Shown: positions 55,451 to 64,000 of the stretch, piece after piece | Numbering within the stretch: position 1 is the first letter of the stretch | Layout of the letters: every line of letters begins with the position of its first letter | Assembly (NCBI RefSeq): GCF_030348825.1 | Contig: NZ_JAUCES010000005.1 | Coordinates: 3,865,450-3,929,449, forward strand | Direction: 5' to 3' | DNA: 64,000 nucleotides | From: Fictibacillus sp. b24 | GTDB taxonomy: Bacteria; Bacillota; Bacilli; Bacillales; Fictibacillaceae | Position numbers and translations under genes: made by a program | Notes under the pieces: model-generated | Database searches by the model: none | What the model was told of the DNA's origin: nothing | The model's input: the letters and a program-made list of their open reading frames with translations, nothing else

Positions 55451-56524
55451 CTAGATATGACGATCAACAAAAAGCTGTTCTTGAATTCGTTTTAATCCTT
55501 CTTTTACTTTCCTTGCACGGATTTCACCAATACCTTCGACCTCGTCCAACTCATCGATAGAAGCACGTAAGATCTGTGGAAGGTTACTGAATGCATCTGT
55601 TAGATTTTCAATAATAACAGCTGGCAGCCTTGGAATCTTAGCAAGAATGCGGTATCCACGCGGATGGATCGTCTCATCTTGCATATTCATACCGGCTGAG
55701 AAGCCTAAAAGTTTCATAATTACAGATTCATCAAACAATTCTTCAGAGGAAAGTTTGTTCAACTGGCGAAGAATCGCGTATGGATCACTTTCCCGGTCCT
55801 TCATATAGTCTTTAATTAAAAGGAGAGCTTCTTCCTCAATGTTGGAAACGAGTTCTTCCATCTGGATTCTAATGAGCCTGCCTTCAACACCAAGTTCATT
55901 AACATATTTAATAATCTCATTTTTTATGCGTAAAACCATCTCAATTCTGTGAATAACTTGTGTAACTTCTTGGAAAGTCACCAATTCTTCAAATTCTAGC
56001 GCACCGAGATTCGTAACACTTTGATCAAACACAACTTTATATTTCTCAAGTGTTTGGATCGCCTGATTGGCTTTCGTTAAGATTACGCCGATCTCTTTTA
56101 GTGAATACCGGATCATCCCTTGATAAAGCGTGATAACATTTCGGCGCTGTGAGATGGAAATCACGAGGTTGCCTGTCTGCCGAGCTACACGCTCTGCCGT
56201 TCTGTGACGTATACCCGTTTCGGTTGATGGAATAACCGTATCAGGGATTAGCTGTGTGTTTGCATATAAAATTTTAGCCGCGTCTTCATTTAAAATGATC
56301 GCTCCATCCATCTTTGCAAGCTCGTATAATGATGCTGGTGAGTACTTGCAGTTGATGGAGAAACCACCATCAACAATTTCTTTTACTTTATCGTTATATC
56401 CAACAACGATCAGTCCGCCTGTATTTGCTCGTAAAACATTGTCAATTCCCTCCCGAAGCGGGGTACCAGGAGCAACAAGCTGTAGCATTTGGCTTATGAT
56501 TGCTTCTTTAATCGCATGGTCCAT
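55451..56524 (-). CDS. disA: DNA integrity scanning diadenylate cyclase DisA
   Basis: Encodes 357 residues. The N-terminal DAC domain makes c-di-AMP from 2 ATP: DGA at 73-75 and RHR at 106-108 ([16 protein letters not shown]). The C-terminal helix-hairpin-helix domain ([19 protein letters not shown]) binds branched DNA, and a helical spine joins them. In B. subtilis DisA pauses at DNA damage and delays sporulation. It lies 8 bp after radA. Confidence 0.97.
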   Translation of the reverse strand: MDHAIKEAIISQMLQLVAPGTPLREGIDNVLRANTGGLIVVGYNDKVKEIVDGGFSINCKYSPASLYELAKMDGAIILNEDAAKILYANTQLIPDTVIPSTETGIRHRTAERVARQTGNLVISISQRRNVITLYQGMIRYSLKEIGVILTKANQAIQTLEKYKVVFDQSVTNLGALEFEELVTFQEVTQVIHRIEMVLRIKNEIIKYVNELGVEGRLIRIQMEELVSNIEEEALLLIKDYMKDRESDPYAILRQLNKLSSEELFDESVIMKLLGFSAGMNMQDETIHPRGYRILAKIPRLPAVIIENLTDAFSNLPQILRASIDELDEVEGIGEIRARKVKEGLKRIQEQLFVDRHI

Positions 56525-56532
56525 AATTTGCT

Positions 56533-57909
56533 TTACCCTCCTAACGCTGCTTGTAATGCCTCATAAACGGTAGATACACCAACGACCTTGATCCCTTTTG
56601 GAACGGTCCAGCCGCCGATATTTTTATCAGGTATAATAGCACGCGTAAAACCTAACTTTGCAGCTTCATGTACGCGCTGCTCGATACGGGAAACTCGCCG
56701 AACCTCTCCCGTCAATCCTATTTCTCCAATCATAACATCTGTAGGCTTTGTGGGTGAATCCCGAAAGCTTGACGCAATGCTGATTGCAACCGCCAGATCG
56801 ATCGCTGGTTCATCCAGCCTGACGCCGCCTGCTACGTTTAAATAAGCATCTTGGTTCTGAAGCAGCAGCCCCACCCGCTTTTCTAAAACGGCCATAAGCA
56901 GTGAAACACGGTTATGATCGATTCCGGTAGCCATTCTTCTAGGGTTACCAAAGCTTGTAGGTGATATTAAAGCCTGAAGCTCTACAAGCATAGGGCGAGT
57001 ACCTTCTAAGGAAGCTACTACCGTTGAACCCGCTGCTCCTTTTGAACGTTCTTCTAAAAAGATTTCAGAAGGATTCAGTACTTCTTCAAGCCCTTCTTCT
57101 TTCATTTCAAAAACACCGATCTCATTTGTAGAACCAAAACGATTTTTCACAGCTCTTAATATACGGAAAGTATGATGTCTTTCACCTTCAAAATACAGTA
57201 CTGCATCCACCATATGCTCTAGAAGACGCGGTCCCGCGATATTCCCTTCTTTTGTAACATGTCCAACGATAAATACAGCAATACCCTTTGTTTTCGCCAT
57301 TCGCATCAAATGCGAGGTACACTCTCGTACTTGCGAAACACTCCCTGGTGCTGATGTTACCTCAGACCGATAAACGGTTTGAATGGAGTCAATAATCATA
57401 ACGGACGGCATCACATCTGCCATTGCCTGCTCAATAAGCTCTAAATCTGTTTCTGCTAAAACAAACAGATCTTTCGCGTCGATATCGAGCCTGTCTGCTC
57501 GCAATTTTGTTTGTTTAACAGATTCCTCACCAGATATGTAAAGAACACGTTCTCCTTTTTGAGCGAGCTGAGCTGATGTTTGCAGAAGAAGAGTAGATTT
57601 CCCGATTCCAGGGTCTCCACCAACCAAAACCATTGAACCCGGAACGATACCTCCACCTAAAACACGGTTAAATTCCTGATAGTTTGTAGGTATACGAGGC
57701 TCTTGCTCGCTTTTCACATCCGCTATTGACTGAGGTTTTTGCTTTACTTTCGTATCTCCGCCAGAACTCAAACCCCGTACGGCTTTTTCAGGACGAATGG
57801 TCTCTTCCACCATCGTATTCCATGCATGACATCCCGGACATTTCCCCATCCATTTTGGAGATTCATAACCGCAGTCTTGGCAAAGAAAGATTGATTTTAC
57901 TTTAGCCAT
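56533..57909 (-). CDS. radA: DNA repair protein RadA (Sms)
   Basis: Encodes 458 residues. C4 zinc finger (Cys10, Cys13, Cys24, Cys27), RecA-like ATPase with Walker [11 protein letters not shown] (97-106), the RadA-specific [15 protein letters not shown], and a Lon-like C-terminal domain ([11 protein letters not shown]). It drives branch migration in recombination. In B. subtilis it directly follows clpC; here a terminator and repeat copy F intervene. Confidence 0.97.
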   Translation of the reverse strand: MAKVKSIFLCQDCGYESPKWMGKCPGCHAWNTMVEETIRPEKAVRGLSSGGDTKVKQKPQSIADVKSEQEPRIPTNYQEFNRVLGGGIVPGSMVLVGGDPGIGKSTLLLQTSAQLAQKGERVLYISGEESVKQTKLRADRLDIDAKDLFVLAETDLELIEQAMADVMPSVMIIDSIQTVYRSEVTSAPGSVSQVRECTSHLMRMAKTKGIAVFIVGHVTKEGNIAGPRLLEHMVDAVLYFEGERHHTFRILRAVKNRFGSTNEIGVFEMKEEGLEEVLNPSEIFLEERSKGAAGSTVVASLEGTRPMLVELQALISPTSFGNPRRMATGIDHNRVSLLMAVLEKRVGLLLQNQDAYLNVAGGVRLDEPAIDLAVAISIASSFRDSPTKPTDVMIGEIGLTGEVRRVSRIEQRVHEAAKLGFTRAIIPDKNIGGWTVPKGIKVVGVSTVYEALQAALGG

Positions 57910-58090
57910 CTAAAAAACTCCTCTTTCAAACTTCACACTAAAAAATTTCATATATTTACTAAGCTTATTTTTATAATTTGTTGTCTTTTTTGTCCTTAAT
58001 TTCAATTACTGGTTGTTAGCTTTTGCATGGTACCAGGAATCCTGGAGAATGATCTTTACTTTCTAAAGAATTGTTACTTTTAAATCTTTC
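57910..58090. other. AT-rich region upstream of radA
   Basis: It should contain the radA promoter because a terminator lies further upstream. TTATAA (57970s, minus strand) is a possible -10 but no matching -35 is convincing. No coding potential. Confidence 0.45.
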
Positions 58091-58247
58091 CTCTTTTGCA
58101 AGTTGATTGGAGTGGAAGGTGTGAGACTCCTGCGGGACAGGCCGGCAGGTGAGACACTTAAGAGTGAAACGATAAGAATGTGGCTCACCGCCTGCCCCCG
58201 CGGAAAGCGAAGCACCTGAAACGGAAATCAACCACTTCCAAGAGCAA
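58091..58247 (-). repeat. dispersed hairpin repeat, copy F
   Basis: The best preserved inverted copy. In plus reading: TTTTGCAAGTTGATTGGAGTG, GTGTGAGACTCCTGCGGGAC, GGCAGGTGAGACACTTAAG, GTGGCTCACCGCCTGCCC, GCACCTGAAACGGAAATCAA and CCACTTCCAAGAGCAACA. Helices GTTGATT/AATCAAC, AAGGTGT/GCACCT, GCGGGA..GCC/GCC..CCCGC and GGTGAG/CTCACC are all possible. It lies between clpC and radA. Confidence 0.9.
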
Positions 58248-58393
58248 CAATGTATAAGAAAACAGCTTATATTTTAAAAAAGTTAAATGCTGAAAATATA
58301 AAGATTTATTCACTATTATCATAACATAAAACCTAACAACTACTTCCATTTAGGCTCTGCAAAAAAAGGCGAAACGCAAAGATTATTTCGACA

Positions 58394-58427
58394 AAAACCC
58401 GGAGGACATGACTGCCTTCCGGGTTTT
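58394..58427. terminator. terminator after clpC
   Basis: AAAACCCGGA pairs with TTCCGGGTTTT around GGACATGACTGCC; A-run and T-run flank both sides. It lies 30 bp past the clpC stop. Confidence 0.88.
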
Positions 58428-58456
58428 TTGTAGGATATCCTCATATATTCAGATGG

Positions 58457-60877
58457 TTAGACCGTTTGAACGACAAAATCGTTCTCTTCCACATCAATCT
58501 TAACGGTTTGCCCTTTGTTGATATTTCCTTTAAGAAGCTCTTCAGATAAGCGGTCTTCAATCTTACGCTGAAGGGCACGGCGCAACGGACGTGCTCCGTA
58601 GTCTGGATCGTAACCTTCATCTGTAATCTTTTCAAGAGCAGCTTGTGTCAGCTCAATATCAATCCCTTGATCACTTAAGCGCTTCTTGAGTGAATCCGCC
58701 ATTAGCGTCACGATTCTTAGCAAGTGCTCTTTTTCAAGAGAATGGAACACGATAATCTCATCAATACGGTTTAAGAACTCAGGACGGAATGCACGCTTAA
58801 GTTCATCCATAACTTTAGACTTCATATCGTTGTATTTTTGACCTTCGTTGTGAACCGCAAAACCTAGTGAACGGTTACGCTTAAGCGTGCTCGCCCCAAC
58901 GTTTGAAGTCATGATGACGACCGTGTTTCGGAAATCTACAGTACGGCCTTTTGAATCTGTCAGACGACCGTCTTCTAGCACTTGCAGCAAGATGTTGAAC
59001 ACTTCTGGATGTGCCTTTTCAATCTCATCCAGCAAGATAACTGAGTATGGCTTTCTTCTAACTTTTTCAGTTAACTGGCCGCCTTCTTCATGTCCTACAT
59101 ATCCTGGAGGCGAACCAACGAGACGAGATGTTGTATGTTTCTCCATGTACTCAGACATATCGATACGGATGATCGCATCTTCATCACCAAACAATGTCTC
59201 AGCAACGGCTCTAGCAAGCTCCGTTTTACCAACACCTGTTGGTCCTAAGAAGATGAATGAACCGATCGGACGTTTCGGATCCTTCAACCCTGCACGCGCT
59301 CTTCGGATGGCTTTAGAAATGGCAGATACCGCTTCAGTCTGGCCAATTAATCGGTCATGCAAAATCTCTTCCATCTTAAGAAGACGTTCTGTTTCTTCTT
59401 CTGCCAGCTTGGATACAGGTACTCCTGTCCATGAAGATACAACTTGCGCGATATCTTCCGGTGTTACTTCTGTATTTTCTTTTCCTTGTTTCTCTTTCCA
59501 AACATCTTTCGTTTTTTCCAATTCTTCACGAAGACGCTGCTCAGAATCTCTGAGTGAAGCAGCTTTTTCAAACTCTTGGCTTTGAACAGCAGCATCCTTC
59601 TCTTTACGTACTTCTTCCAGCTTTTGCTCGAGCTCCTTTAAGTTCGGAGGAGCTGTGTAAGAACGAAGGCGAACCTTTGATGCCGCTTCGTCAATTAAGT
59701 CAATCGCTTTATCCGGTAAGAAACGGTCGGAGATATAGCGATCAGAAAGTTGAACAGATGCCTCGATCGCTTCATCAGTAATCGTCACACGGTGATGCGC
59801 TTCATAACGATCGCGAAGTCCTTGAAGGATTTGAATGCTTTCATCCTTTGTCGGCTCATTAACCGTAATCGGCTGGAAACGGCGCTCTAGCGCTGCATCC
59901 TTCTCGATATATTTTCTGTATTCATCGAGTGTTGTTGCACCTATACATTGTAATTCACCACGAGCAAGAGCGGGCTTTAAGATGTTGGATGCATCGATCG
60001 CACCCTCTGCTCCACCTGCACCGATCAGCGTATGAAGTTCGTCGATGAATAGGATGATATTGCCCGCCTGGCGAATCTCATCCATTACCTTCTTCAGACG
60101 GTCTTCAAACTCACCTCTATATTTTGTACCCGCGACGACTGTTCCCATATCAAGCGTCATAACGCGCTTATCACGCAGTGTTTCTGGGACTTCATTGTTG
60201 ATGATTTGCTGTGCTAAGCCTTCTGCGATAGCAGTTTTACCTACCCCAGGCTCACCGATCAGTACAGGGTTGTTCTTTGTACGACGGCTTAACACCTCGA
60301 TAACACGCTGAATTTCTTTTGAACGACCAATTACCGGGTCAAGTGAACCATCACGTGCAATCGCCGTTAAATCACGAGCCAGGCTGTCTAGCGTAGGCGT
60401 GTTTGCACTTGCTGAAGATCCTCTATGACTAGAAGAAGATTCATTGCTTCCTAGAAGTTGAAGAACTTGCTGACGTGCTTTGTTCAGGCTTACTCCTAAG
60501 TTGTTTAATACACGAGCTGCAACGCCTTCCCCTTCACGAATCAGGCCTAATAAAATATGTTCAGTGCCTACATACGAATGCCCTAGTTTACGAGCTTCGT
60601 CCATGGATAGTTCAATTACCTTTTTTGCACGAGGTGTATAATGAATCGTTTGAACAGCTTCCTGTCCGCGGCCGATTAACGTTTCCACTTCTTTTTGAAT
60701 TTTTTCAGGTCCTAAACCTAGAACTTGAAGAGCTTTGGCTGCAATTCCTTCACCTTCCCGAATCAAGCCAAGTAAGATATGTTCTGTTCCCACATTGTTA
60801 TGCCCTAATCGAATTGCTTCTTCTTGTGCCAACGCTAAAACTTTTTGTGCTCTCTCAGTAAAACGGCCAAACATCAT
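58457..60877 (-). CDS. clpC: ATP-dependent Clp protease ATPase subunit ClpC
   Basis: Encodes 806 residues, a Hsp100 unfoldase for ClpP that degrades, among others, competence and McsB-marked proteins. Two N-terminal Clp_N repeats (each with [16 protein letters not shown]), D1 Walker [14 protein letters not shown], a middle domain with UVR-like coiled coil (residues about 410-475), D2 Walker [14 protein letters not shown] and the ClpP-docking VGF-type loop (SLGFAV). The start ATG 60877 has AAGGAG upstream; the frame's earlier GTG is too close to it. Confidence 0.98.
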   Translation of the reverse strand: MMFGRFTERAQKVLALAQEEAIRLGHNNVGTEHILLGLIREGEGIAAKALQVLGLGPEKIQKEVETLIGRGQEAVQTIHYTPRAKKVIELSMDEARKLGHSYVGTEHILLGLIREGEGVAARVLNNLGVSLNKARQQVLQLLGSNESSSSHRGSSASANTPTLDSLARDLTAIARDGSLDPVIGRSKEIQRVIEVLSRRTKNNPVLIGEPGVGKTAIAEGLAQQIINNEVPETLRDKRVMTLDMGTVVAGTKYRGEFEDRLKKVMDEIRQAGNIILFIDELHTLIGAGGAEGAIDASNILKPALARGELQCIGATTLDEYRKYIEKDAALERRFQPITVNEPTKDESIQILQGLRDRYEAHHRVTITDEAIEASVQLSDRYISDRFLPDKAIDLIDEAASKVRLRSYTAPPNLKELEQKLEEVRKEKDAAVQSQEFEKAASLRDSEQRLREELEKTKDVWKEKQGKENTEVTPEDIAQVVSSWTGVPVSKLAEEETERLLKMEEILHDRLIGQTEAVSAISKAIRRARAGLKDPKRPIGSFIFLGPTGVGKTELARAVAETLFGDEDAIIRIDMSEYMEKHTTSRLVGSPPGYVGHEEGGQLTEKVRRKPYSVILLDEIEKAHPEVFNILLQVLEDGRLTDSKGRTVDFRNTVVIMTSNVGASTLKRNRSLGFAVHNEGQKYNDMKSKVMDELKRAFRPEFLNRIDEIIVFHSLEKEHLLRIVTLMADSLKKRLSDQGIDIELTQAALEKITDEGYDPDYGARPLRRALQRKIEDRLSEELLKGNINKGQTVKIDVEENDFVVQTV

Positions 60878-60891
60878 ACTCGTCACGCTCC

Positions 60892-61962
60892 TTATCGGTT
60901 TTCCAATTTTATTCTTTCTCTGATTAATGTGGCTCTTCTTATGTCACGTTCTTCTGGAGTTAGAACTTCACCTGCATATTGTTGAAGAAAACCCGGTTGT
61001 GTAAGTATCATAAGTTCATTTAGGATTGTTTTTGATATGCCGGGTAAAATCTCTAAATCAATGCCAAGCCGTACATCTGATAAACATTTTGCAGCTTCTT
61101 TTGATTGGATGATCCGGCAATTCTCCAACGTTCCCAACGAACGGAATAACTTGTCTTCAAGCTGTAATTTCAATCCATCCTGCAGCTGTTTTCGAGCTGC
61201 ACGTTCTTGCTGGATGACCTGCGTAACTACTCCTGCGAGATCTTCCATTATATCCTCTTCAGACTTACCAAGTGTCATCTGATTCGAGATTTGAAAAATG
61301 TTTCCTTGCGCTTCTGTCCCTTCACCATATATACCTCTTACAGCTAATCCTAGCTGGTTGATCGCAGGTATAATCCGGCTCATCTTTTTTGTGAGGACGA
61401 GTGCGGGAAGATGCATCATGACGGAAGCTCTTAGTCCCGTTCCTACATTTGTCGGACAGCTTGTTAAATATCCGCGCTTTTCATCAAACGCATAATCCAC
61501 ACTTTTTTCAATCAAATCATCTATTTCATTGGCTTTATGAAGCACTTCTTCTAACTGAAAACCTGGTGCTAAACATTGAATGCGTATATGATCTTCTTCG
61601 TTCAGCATGATGCTGACTGACTCATCGTCATTCATGAGTACTGCACCATATTTCGCTTGTTCTGCTAGATTGGGACTTATAAGATGTTTCTCAACAAGTA
61701 CCCGTTTTTGAATAGGTTTTAACTTCTCCATCATCAGCATTTCAAAATTTTCTGCTTCAGCTGCGTCATTTTCTCCATTCATGCAAGAAGAAATGGAAGC
61801 TATCACTTCATGAGCTGATTCTTTGTCTGCTGCGATGGGAAAAACAAACTGATGAATATTTCTTGCGAGTCGGACACGGCTTGAGAGAACAATATCTGAT
61901 TCAGGTCCTTCCCTTTTCATCCAGGGACTGATTGCGTCACTGATAAATCGTTCTAAAGACAT
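60892..61962 (-). CDS. mcsB: protein arginine kinase McsB
   Basis: Encodes 356 residues of the phosphagen-kinase fold. ATP contacts lie in [15 protein letters not shown] and [15 protein letters not shown], and the catalytic acid region [17 protein letters not shown] is intact. It phosphorylates arginines on proteins such as CtsR, marking them for ClpCP. It follows mcsA by 3 bp. Confidence 0.97.
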   Translation of the reverse strand: MSLERFISDAISPWMKREGPESDIVLSSRVRLARNIHQFVFPIAADKESAHEVIASISSCMNGENDAAEAENFEMLMMEKLKPIQKRVLVEKHLISPNLAEQAKYGAVLMNDDESVSIMLNEEDHIRIQCLAPGFQLEEVLHKANEIDDLIEKSVDYAFDEKRGYLTSCPTNVGTGLRASVMMHLPALVLTKKMSRIIPAINQLGLAVRGIYGEGTEAQGNIFQISNQMTLGKSEEDIMEDLAGVVTQVIQQERAARKQLQDGLKLQLEDKLFRSLGTLENCRIIQSKEAAKCLSDVRLGIDLEILPGISKTILNELMILTQPGFLQQYAGEVLTPEERDIRRATLIRERIKLENR

Positions 61963-61965
61963 CGG

Positions 61966-62499
61966 TTACGAATCCCTCCCCTGTTCCAAGCGGTGTTCGA
62001 TTTCTCTGATGATATCTCTTGTTTCAGCAGCTTTTTCAAATTCCTCATTTAATATATACTGCTGCAAAGCTTGCTTTAATTGCTGAAGCTGTTTTTTTTC
62101 TTGAATGCTGCTCCCTGCCCGCAGAGGAATCTTTCCTGCATGTAAGGTATTACCGCCATGAACCCTCTTAAAGATCGGATTCAGTTTGGAATCAAACGCC
62201 TTATAGCAGTTTTCACATCCAAAACGGCCAATTTTAGCAAACTGATAATAACTCATCCCGCATTTTTCACAGCTTAACGAGGGCGGAATGAAGTTGGATG
62301 ATGGGGTGTTTGGGACATGTCCATCACCGTGTAAAAGACCAGAAAGCAATTGGTGAATGGAAAATGAATTCGACCCCGGCATGAATTCTCCTTTTTCTTT
62401 GGCACAATGTTCACAAATGTGAAATTCCGTTTTCTCTCCATTTATGATTTTGGTAAAATGCAATGAAGCTTCACGTTCATGGCACTCTTCACAATTCAT
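61966..62499 (-). CDS. mcsA: McsA, zinc-finger activator of McsB
   Basis: Encodes 177 residues. Four CXXC pairs (Cys3/6, 29/32, 77/80, 95/98) form two zinc modules. A C-terminal UVR motif (residues about 135-172; LQQYILNEEFEKAAETRDII) probably contacts ClpC. It activates McsB and helps inactivate CtsR. Confidence 0.96.
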   Translation of the reverse strand: MNCEECHEREASLHFTKIINGEKTEFHICEHCAKEKGEFMPGSNSFSIHQLLSGLLHGDGHVPNTPSSNFIPPSLSCEKCGMSYYQFAKIGRFGCENCYKAFDSKLNPIFKRVHGGNTLHAGKIPLRAGSSIQEKKQLQQLKQALQQYILNEEFEKAAETRDIIREIEHRLEQGRDS

Positions 62500-62535
62500 T
62501 CTGCTCCCTCCTTTTATATAGAATGAAAAAAAGGG

Positions 62536-63003
62536 CTATGTGGTTCGGTATTTTAACGTTTTTATCATAGCTTTTAAAAGTTCTGCACGTAATTCATCTC
62601 GATGCGGAAGATTAAGCTTTAATATAGAACGATCCATAACGCTCAGCATCAGCCTCGCTTCCCGTTCGGAAACAATCGTCTCTTCCATAAGTCTCTTTAT
62701 TACATTTTCTGCGTTGCCTTGCGATATCCTTTCACCAATTAAGGTGGTTAAGTGATCAATTAGATGAGCAGAGCTTTCGGTACGGACCTTCATGATCCGA
62801 ATATAGCCGCCTCCACCTCTTTTACTTTCCACTACAAATCCTTTTTCAATCGTAAATCTCGTATTTATCACATAGTTTATTTGAGAAGGCACGCATTGAA
62901 ACCTTTCGGCAATATCCGTCCTTTTAATTTCGATGGCCGGATCATTCGAGCTTGAGAGAATTTGCTTTAAGTAATTTTCAATTACATCTGAAATATTCCT
63001 CAT
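62536..63003 (-). CDS. ctsR: transcriptional repressor CtsR
   Basis: Encodes 155 residues. The winged helix-turn-helix (FQCVPSQINYVINTRFTIEK) and the glycine-rich wing (ESKRGGGGYIRIMKV), which senses heat, are intact. It represses clp genes; first gene of its own operon, with an operator 20 bp upstream. Confidence 0.97.
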   Translation of the reverse strand: MRNISDVIENYLKQILSSSNDPAIEIKRTDIAERFQCVPSQINYVINTRFTIEKGFVVESKRGGGGYIRIMKVRTESSAHLIDHLTTLIGERISQGNAENVIKRLMEETIVSEREARLMLSVMDRSILKLNLPHRDELRAELLKAMIKTLKYRTT

Positions 63004-63022
63004 TTCCCCTCCCCCTTCTGAC

Positions 63023-63039
63023 TTTGACTAACTTTGACT
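63023..63039 (-). promoter_or_regulatory. CtsR operator
   Basis: Direct heptad repeat on the minus strand, AGTCAAA-GTT-AGTCAAA, a good match to the CtsR consensus (RGTCAAA NAN RGTCAAA). It lies just downstream of the -10 box, covering the likely start site. Confidence 0.92.
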
Positions 63040-63047
63040 ATAACATT

Positions 63048-63077
63048 ATTATAGCCTGCTTTTTTCCGAAAATGCAA
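63048..63077 (-). promoter_or_regulatory. sigma-A promoter of the ctsR operon
   Basis: -35 TTGCAT (63072-63077), an 18-base spacer and consensus -10 TATAAT (63048-63053). In B. subtilis a sigma-B promoter also exists; none is evident here. Confidence 0.85.
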
Positions 63078-63198
63078 ATCTCTATCCACCATTATTGCCT
63101 CATGCTCCTCTTCCTAACCTGTATGATTCTGTCGAAATGATGATGATTTTGGAGGGGTATGATATGAGGGGATTGGGATTTGTTTAGAGATCTGGCGA

Positions 63199-63240
63199 TG
63201 GTTAGTTGTGTCTGGTTAGTTGCGCCAGGTTAGTTGTGAA
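63199..63240 (+). repeat. three tandem 14-bp units
   Basis: TGGTTAGTTGTGTC, TGGTTAGTTGCGCC and AGGTTAGTTGTGAA follow one another directly. Confidence 0.8.
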
Positions 63241-63331
63241 AGTATGTTGTTGTTGGATGTGCAATGTGTTCTGCGTGGTTGAGGAGACGTGAGTGAGGTT
63301 TAGATGAATGCGGTAAGTCGATGGGTGTCGA

Positions 63332-63436
63332 AAATTCGATAAAAAATTTTATCTGTGAAATTATGAAGCTTATCCGCGAATATATGGATGATTACCGCAA
63401 AAAAAAATAGGATTACCGTGAAGTTATGTTTGGTGG
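63332..63436 (-). repeat. degenerate tandem array, five units of exactly 21 bp
   Basis: Units start at 63332, 63353, 63374, 63395 and 63416. The last three begin CCGCGAA, CCGCAAA and CCGTGAA, and units end in TTAT or ATTA. Read on the minus strand, TAATCATCCATATATTCGCG closely resembles GATTATCCATAAAATTCGCG of the array at 28708-28812. Confidence 0.78.
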
Positions 63437-63671
63437 GTTGATGTAGAGAGGTTTTGAAGGCGAGATCAGGAGTGTTTTGGTGAGATTGATGCTTGGATGG
63501 TCGTTGTAAGAGCTGATCGTTTGCTTTTGGTTCGATTTTTGGAGCTTTTGCTGAAGAATATAGCGTGATGGGAGATGGTTGAGGCCATCTTCTTCCTTCT
63601 TTATGGTTGGGAGACCGTGTTCGAGGTTAAAACGAATCTTCAGAGAATACGGGGTGAGGTATTTCTTTTAG

Positions 63672-63750
63672 GAATTGAGTCACTTTGAGTGAGAATTAAG
63701 TCTACTTATGAAAAATTAGGTCTAAACGAACCTAAATTAAGTCTAAAACC
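63672..63750 (+). repeat. degenerate tandem array, 20-21-bp period
   Basis: Units start near 63672, 63693, 63713 and 63734: GAATTGAGTCA, GAATTAAGTCT, AAATTAGGTCT and AAATTAAGTCT. Same type as the array at 8481-8560. Confidence 0.72.
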
Positions 63751-63847
63751 AAAAATAAAGGCCATTCGCTAAATCTCGACAACACAGCTCAGCACAATTC
63801 ATACTCTATACCCTCCCACCTTCCACACTAGTCACCAATAATCGGAA

Positions 63848-63875
63848 GTTTGGCGGATGCCAAACCACCTTTTTT
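63848..63875 (+). terminator. orphan terminator-like hairpin, plus strand
   Basis: GTTTGGC (63848-63854) pairs with GCCAAAC (63859-63865) around GGAT, followed by CACC and six T on the plus strand. No plus-strand gene lies upstream. Confidence 0.5.
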
Positions 63876-63908
63876 CTCTTGCTAGATCCATCTTTTTTAA
63901 ACACAAAA

Positions 63909-63936
63909 AAAGAAGATGGATGTTCATCCATCTTCC
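63909..63936 (-). terminator. terminator of the right-hand rRNA operon
   Basis: Perfect 11-bp stem GAAGATGGATG/CATCCATCTTC (63912-63935) with a 2-base centre; on the minus strand a T-run follows (63903-63911). It lies directly after 5S rRNA. Confidence 0.92.
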
Positions 63937-63940
63937 TCAT

Positions 63941-64000
63941 TTGCCTAGCGACGTCCTACTCTAACAGGGGGAGACCCCCAACTACCATCGGCGCTGAAGA
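63941..64000 (-). rRNA. 5S ribosomal RNA, 3' half (runs off right edge)
   Basis: The complement reads GCGCCGATGGTAGTTGGGGG, then CCCCTGTTAGAGTAGGACGT and CGCTAGGCAAA, the 3' half of a Bacillus-type 5S rRNA. About 60 of roughly 116 bases are present. This belongs to a different rrn operon from the one at the left edge. Confidence 0.95.

Larger units (their letters stand above)
63078..63908. other. gene-free stretch between the 5S terminator and the ctsR promoter
   Basis: About 0.83 kb with no credible gene. On the plus strand it is strikingly G- and T-rich from about 63140 to 63660. It contains a 14-bp triplicate (63199-63240), two 20-21-bp arrays (63332-63436, 63672-63750) and an orphan plus-strand terminator-like hairpin (63848-63875). 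Confidence 0.75.

Overview
The window reads as a piece of chromosome from an endospore-forming Bacillales bacterium, most likely Bacillaceae. Gene order follows the ctsR-to-pdaB block of Bacillus subtilis almost gene for gene. The spore genes gerD, pdaB, kbaA and cwlD, the sporulation sigma factor sigH, a CtsR heat-shock operon, a T-box leader and strong AGGAGG-type ribosome binding sites all agree with this. The genus cannot be fixed from sequence alone.

Layout, in the direction of transcription (right to left, minus strand, except gerD and pdaB). The 3' end of a 5S rRNA and its terminator lie at the right edge (about 63.94-64.0 kb). A 0.9 kb gene-free stretch follows. Next come ctsR-mcsA-mcsB-clpC (heat shock and protein arginine phosphorylation), radA-disA-yacL-ispD-ispF (DNA repair, c-di-AMP, isoprenoids) and gltX, then a cysteine T-box with cysE-cysS-mrnC-rlmB-rae1, then sigH, then rpmG-secE-nusG and rplK-rplA. 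rplJ-rplL, ybxB, rpoB-rpoC, rplGB, rpsL-rpsG-fusA-tuf come after that. The S10/spc/alpha ribosomal superoperon runs from rpsJ to rplQ and includes secY, adk, map and infA. ecfA1-ecfA2-ecfT-truA, rplM-rpsI, ybaK, cwlD, salA, gerD(+), kbaA and pdaB(+) follow, then a small gene, and finally the start of a second rRNA operon (tandem promoters, complete 16S, 5' part of 23S) at the left edge.

The genes form a growth and sporulation housekeeping block: ribosome and RNA polymerase synthesis, protein export, tRNA charging, vitamin uptake and stress proteolysis. Control elements visible in the sequence include tandem rrn promoters, a rRNA processing stem, an L10 leader with attenuator, two mRNA hairpins that look like the 23S rRNA L1-binding site, a Cys T-box, a CtsR operator and many intrinsic terminators.

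The coding content is conventional. The unusual material lies between the genes. One family is a dispersed element of about 150-165 bp with six copies and one remnant, able to fold into a single long hairpin; its apical stem is kept by compensating changes. A second family consists of degenerate tandem arrays with a period of 20-21 bp (about two DNA turns). It is found at five places and only between transcription units. I found no mobile-element genes, no CRISPR array, no tRNA genes and no novel multi-gene defence or metabolic system.
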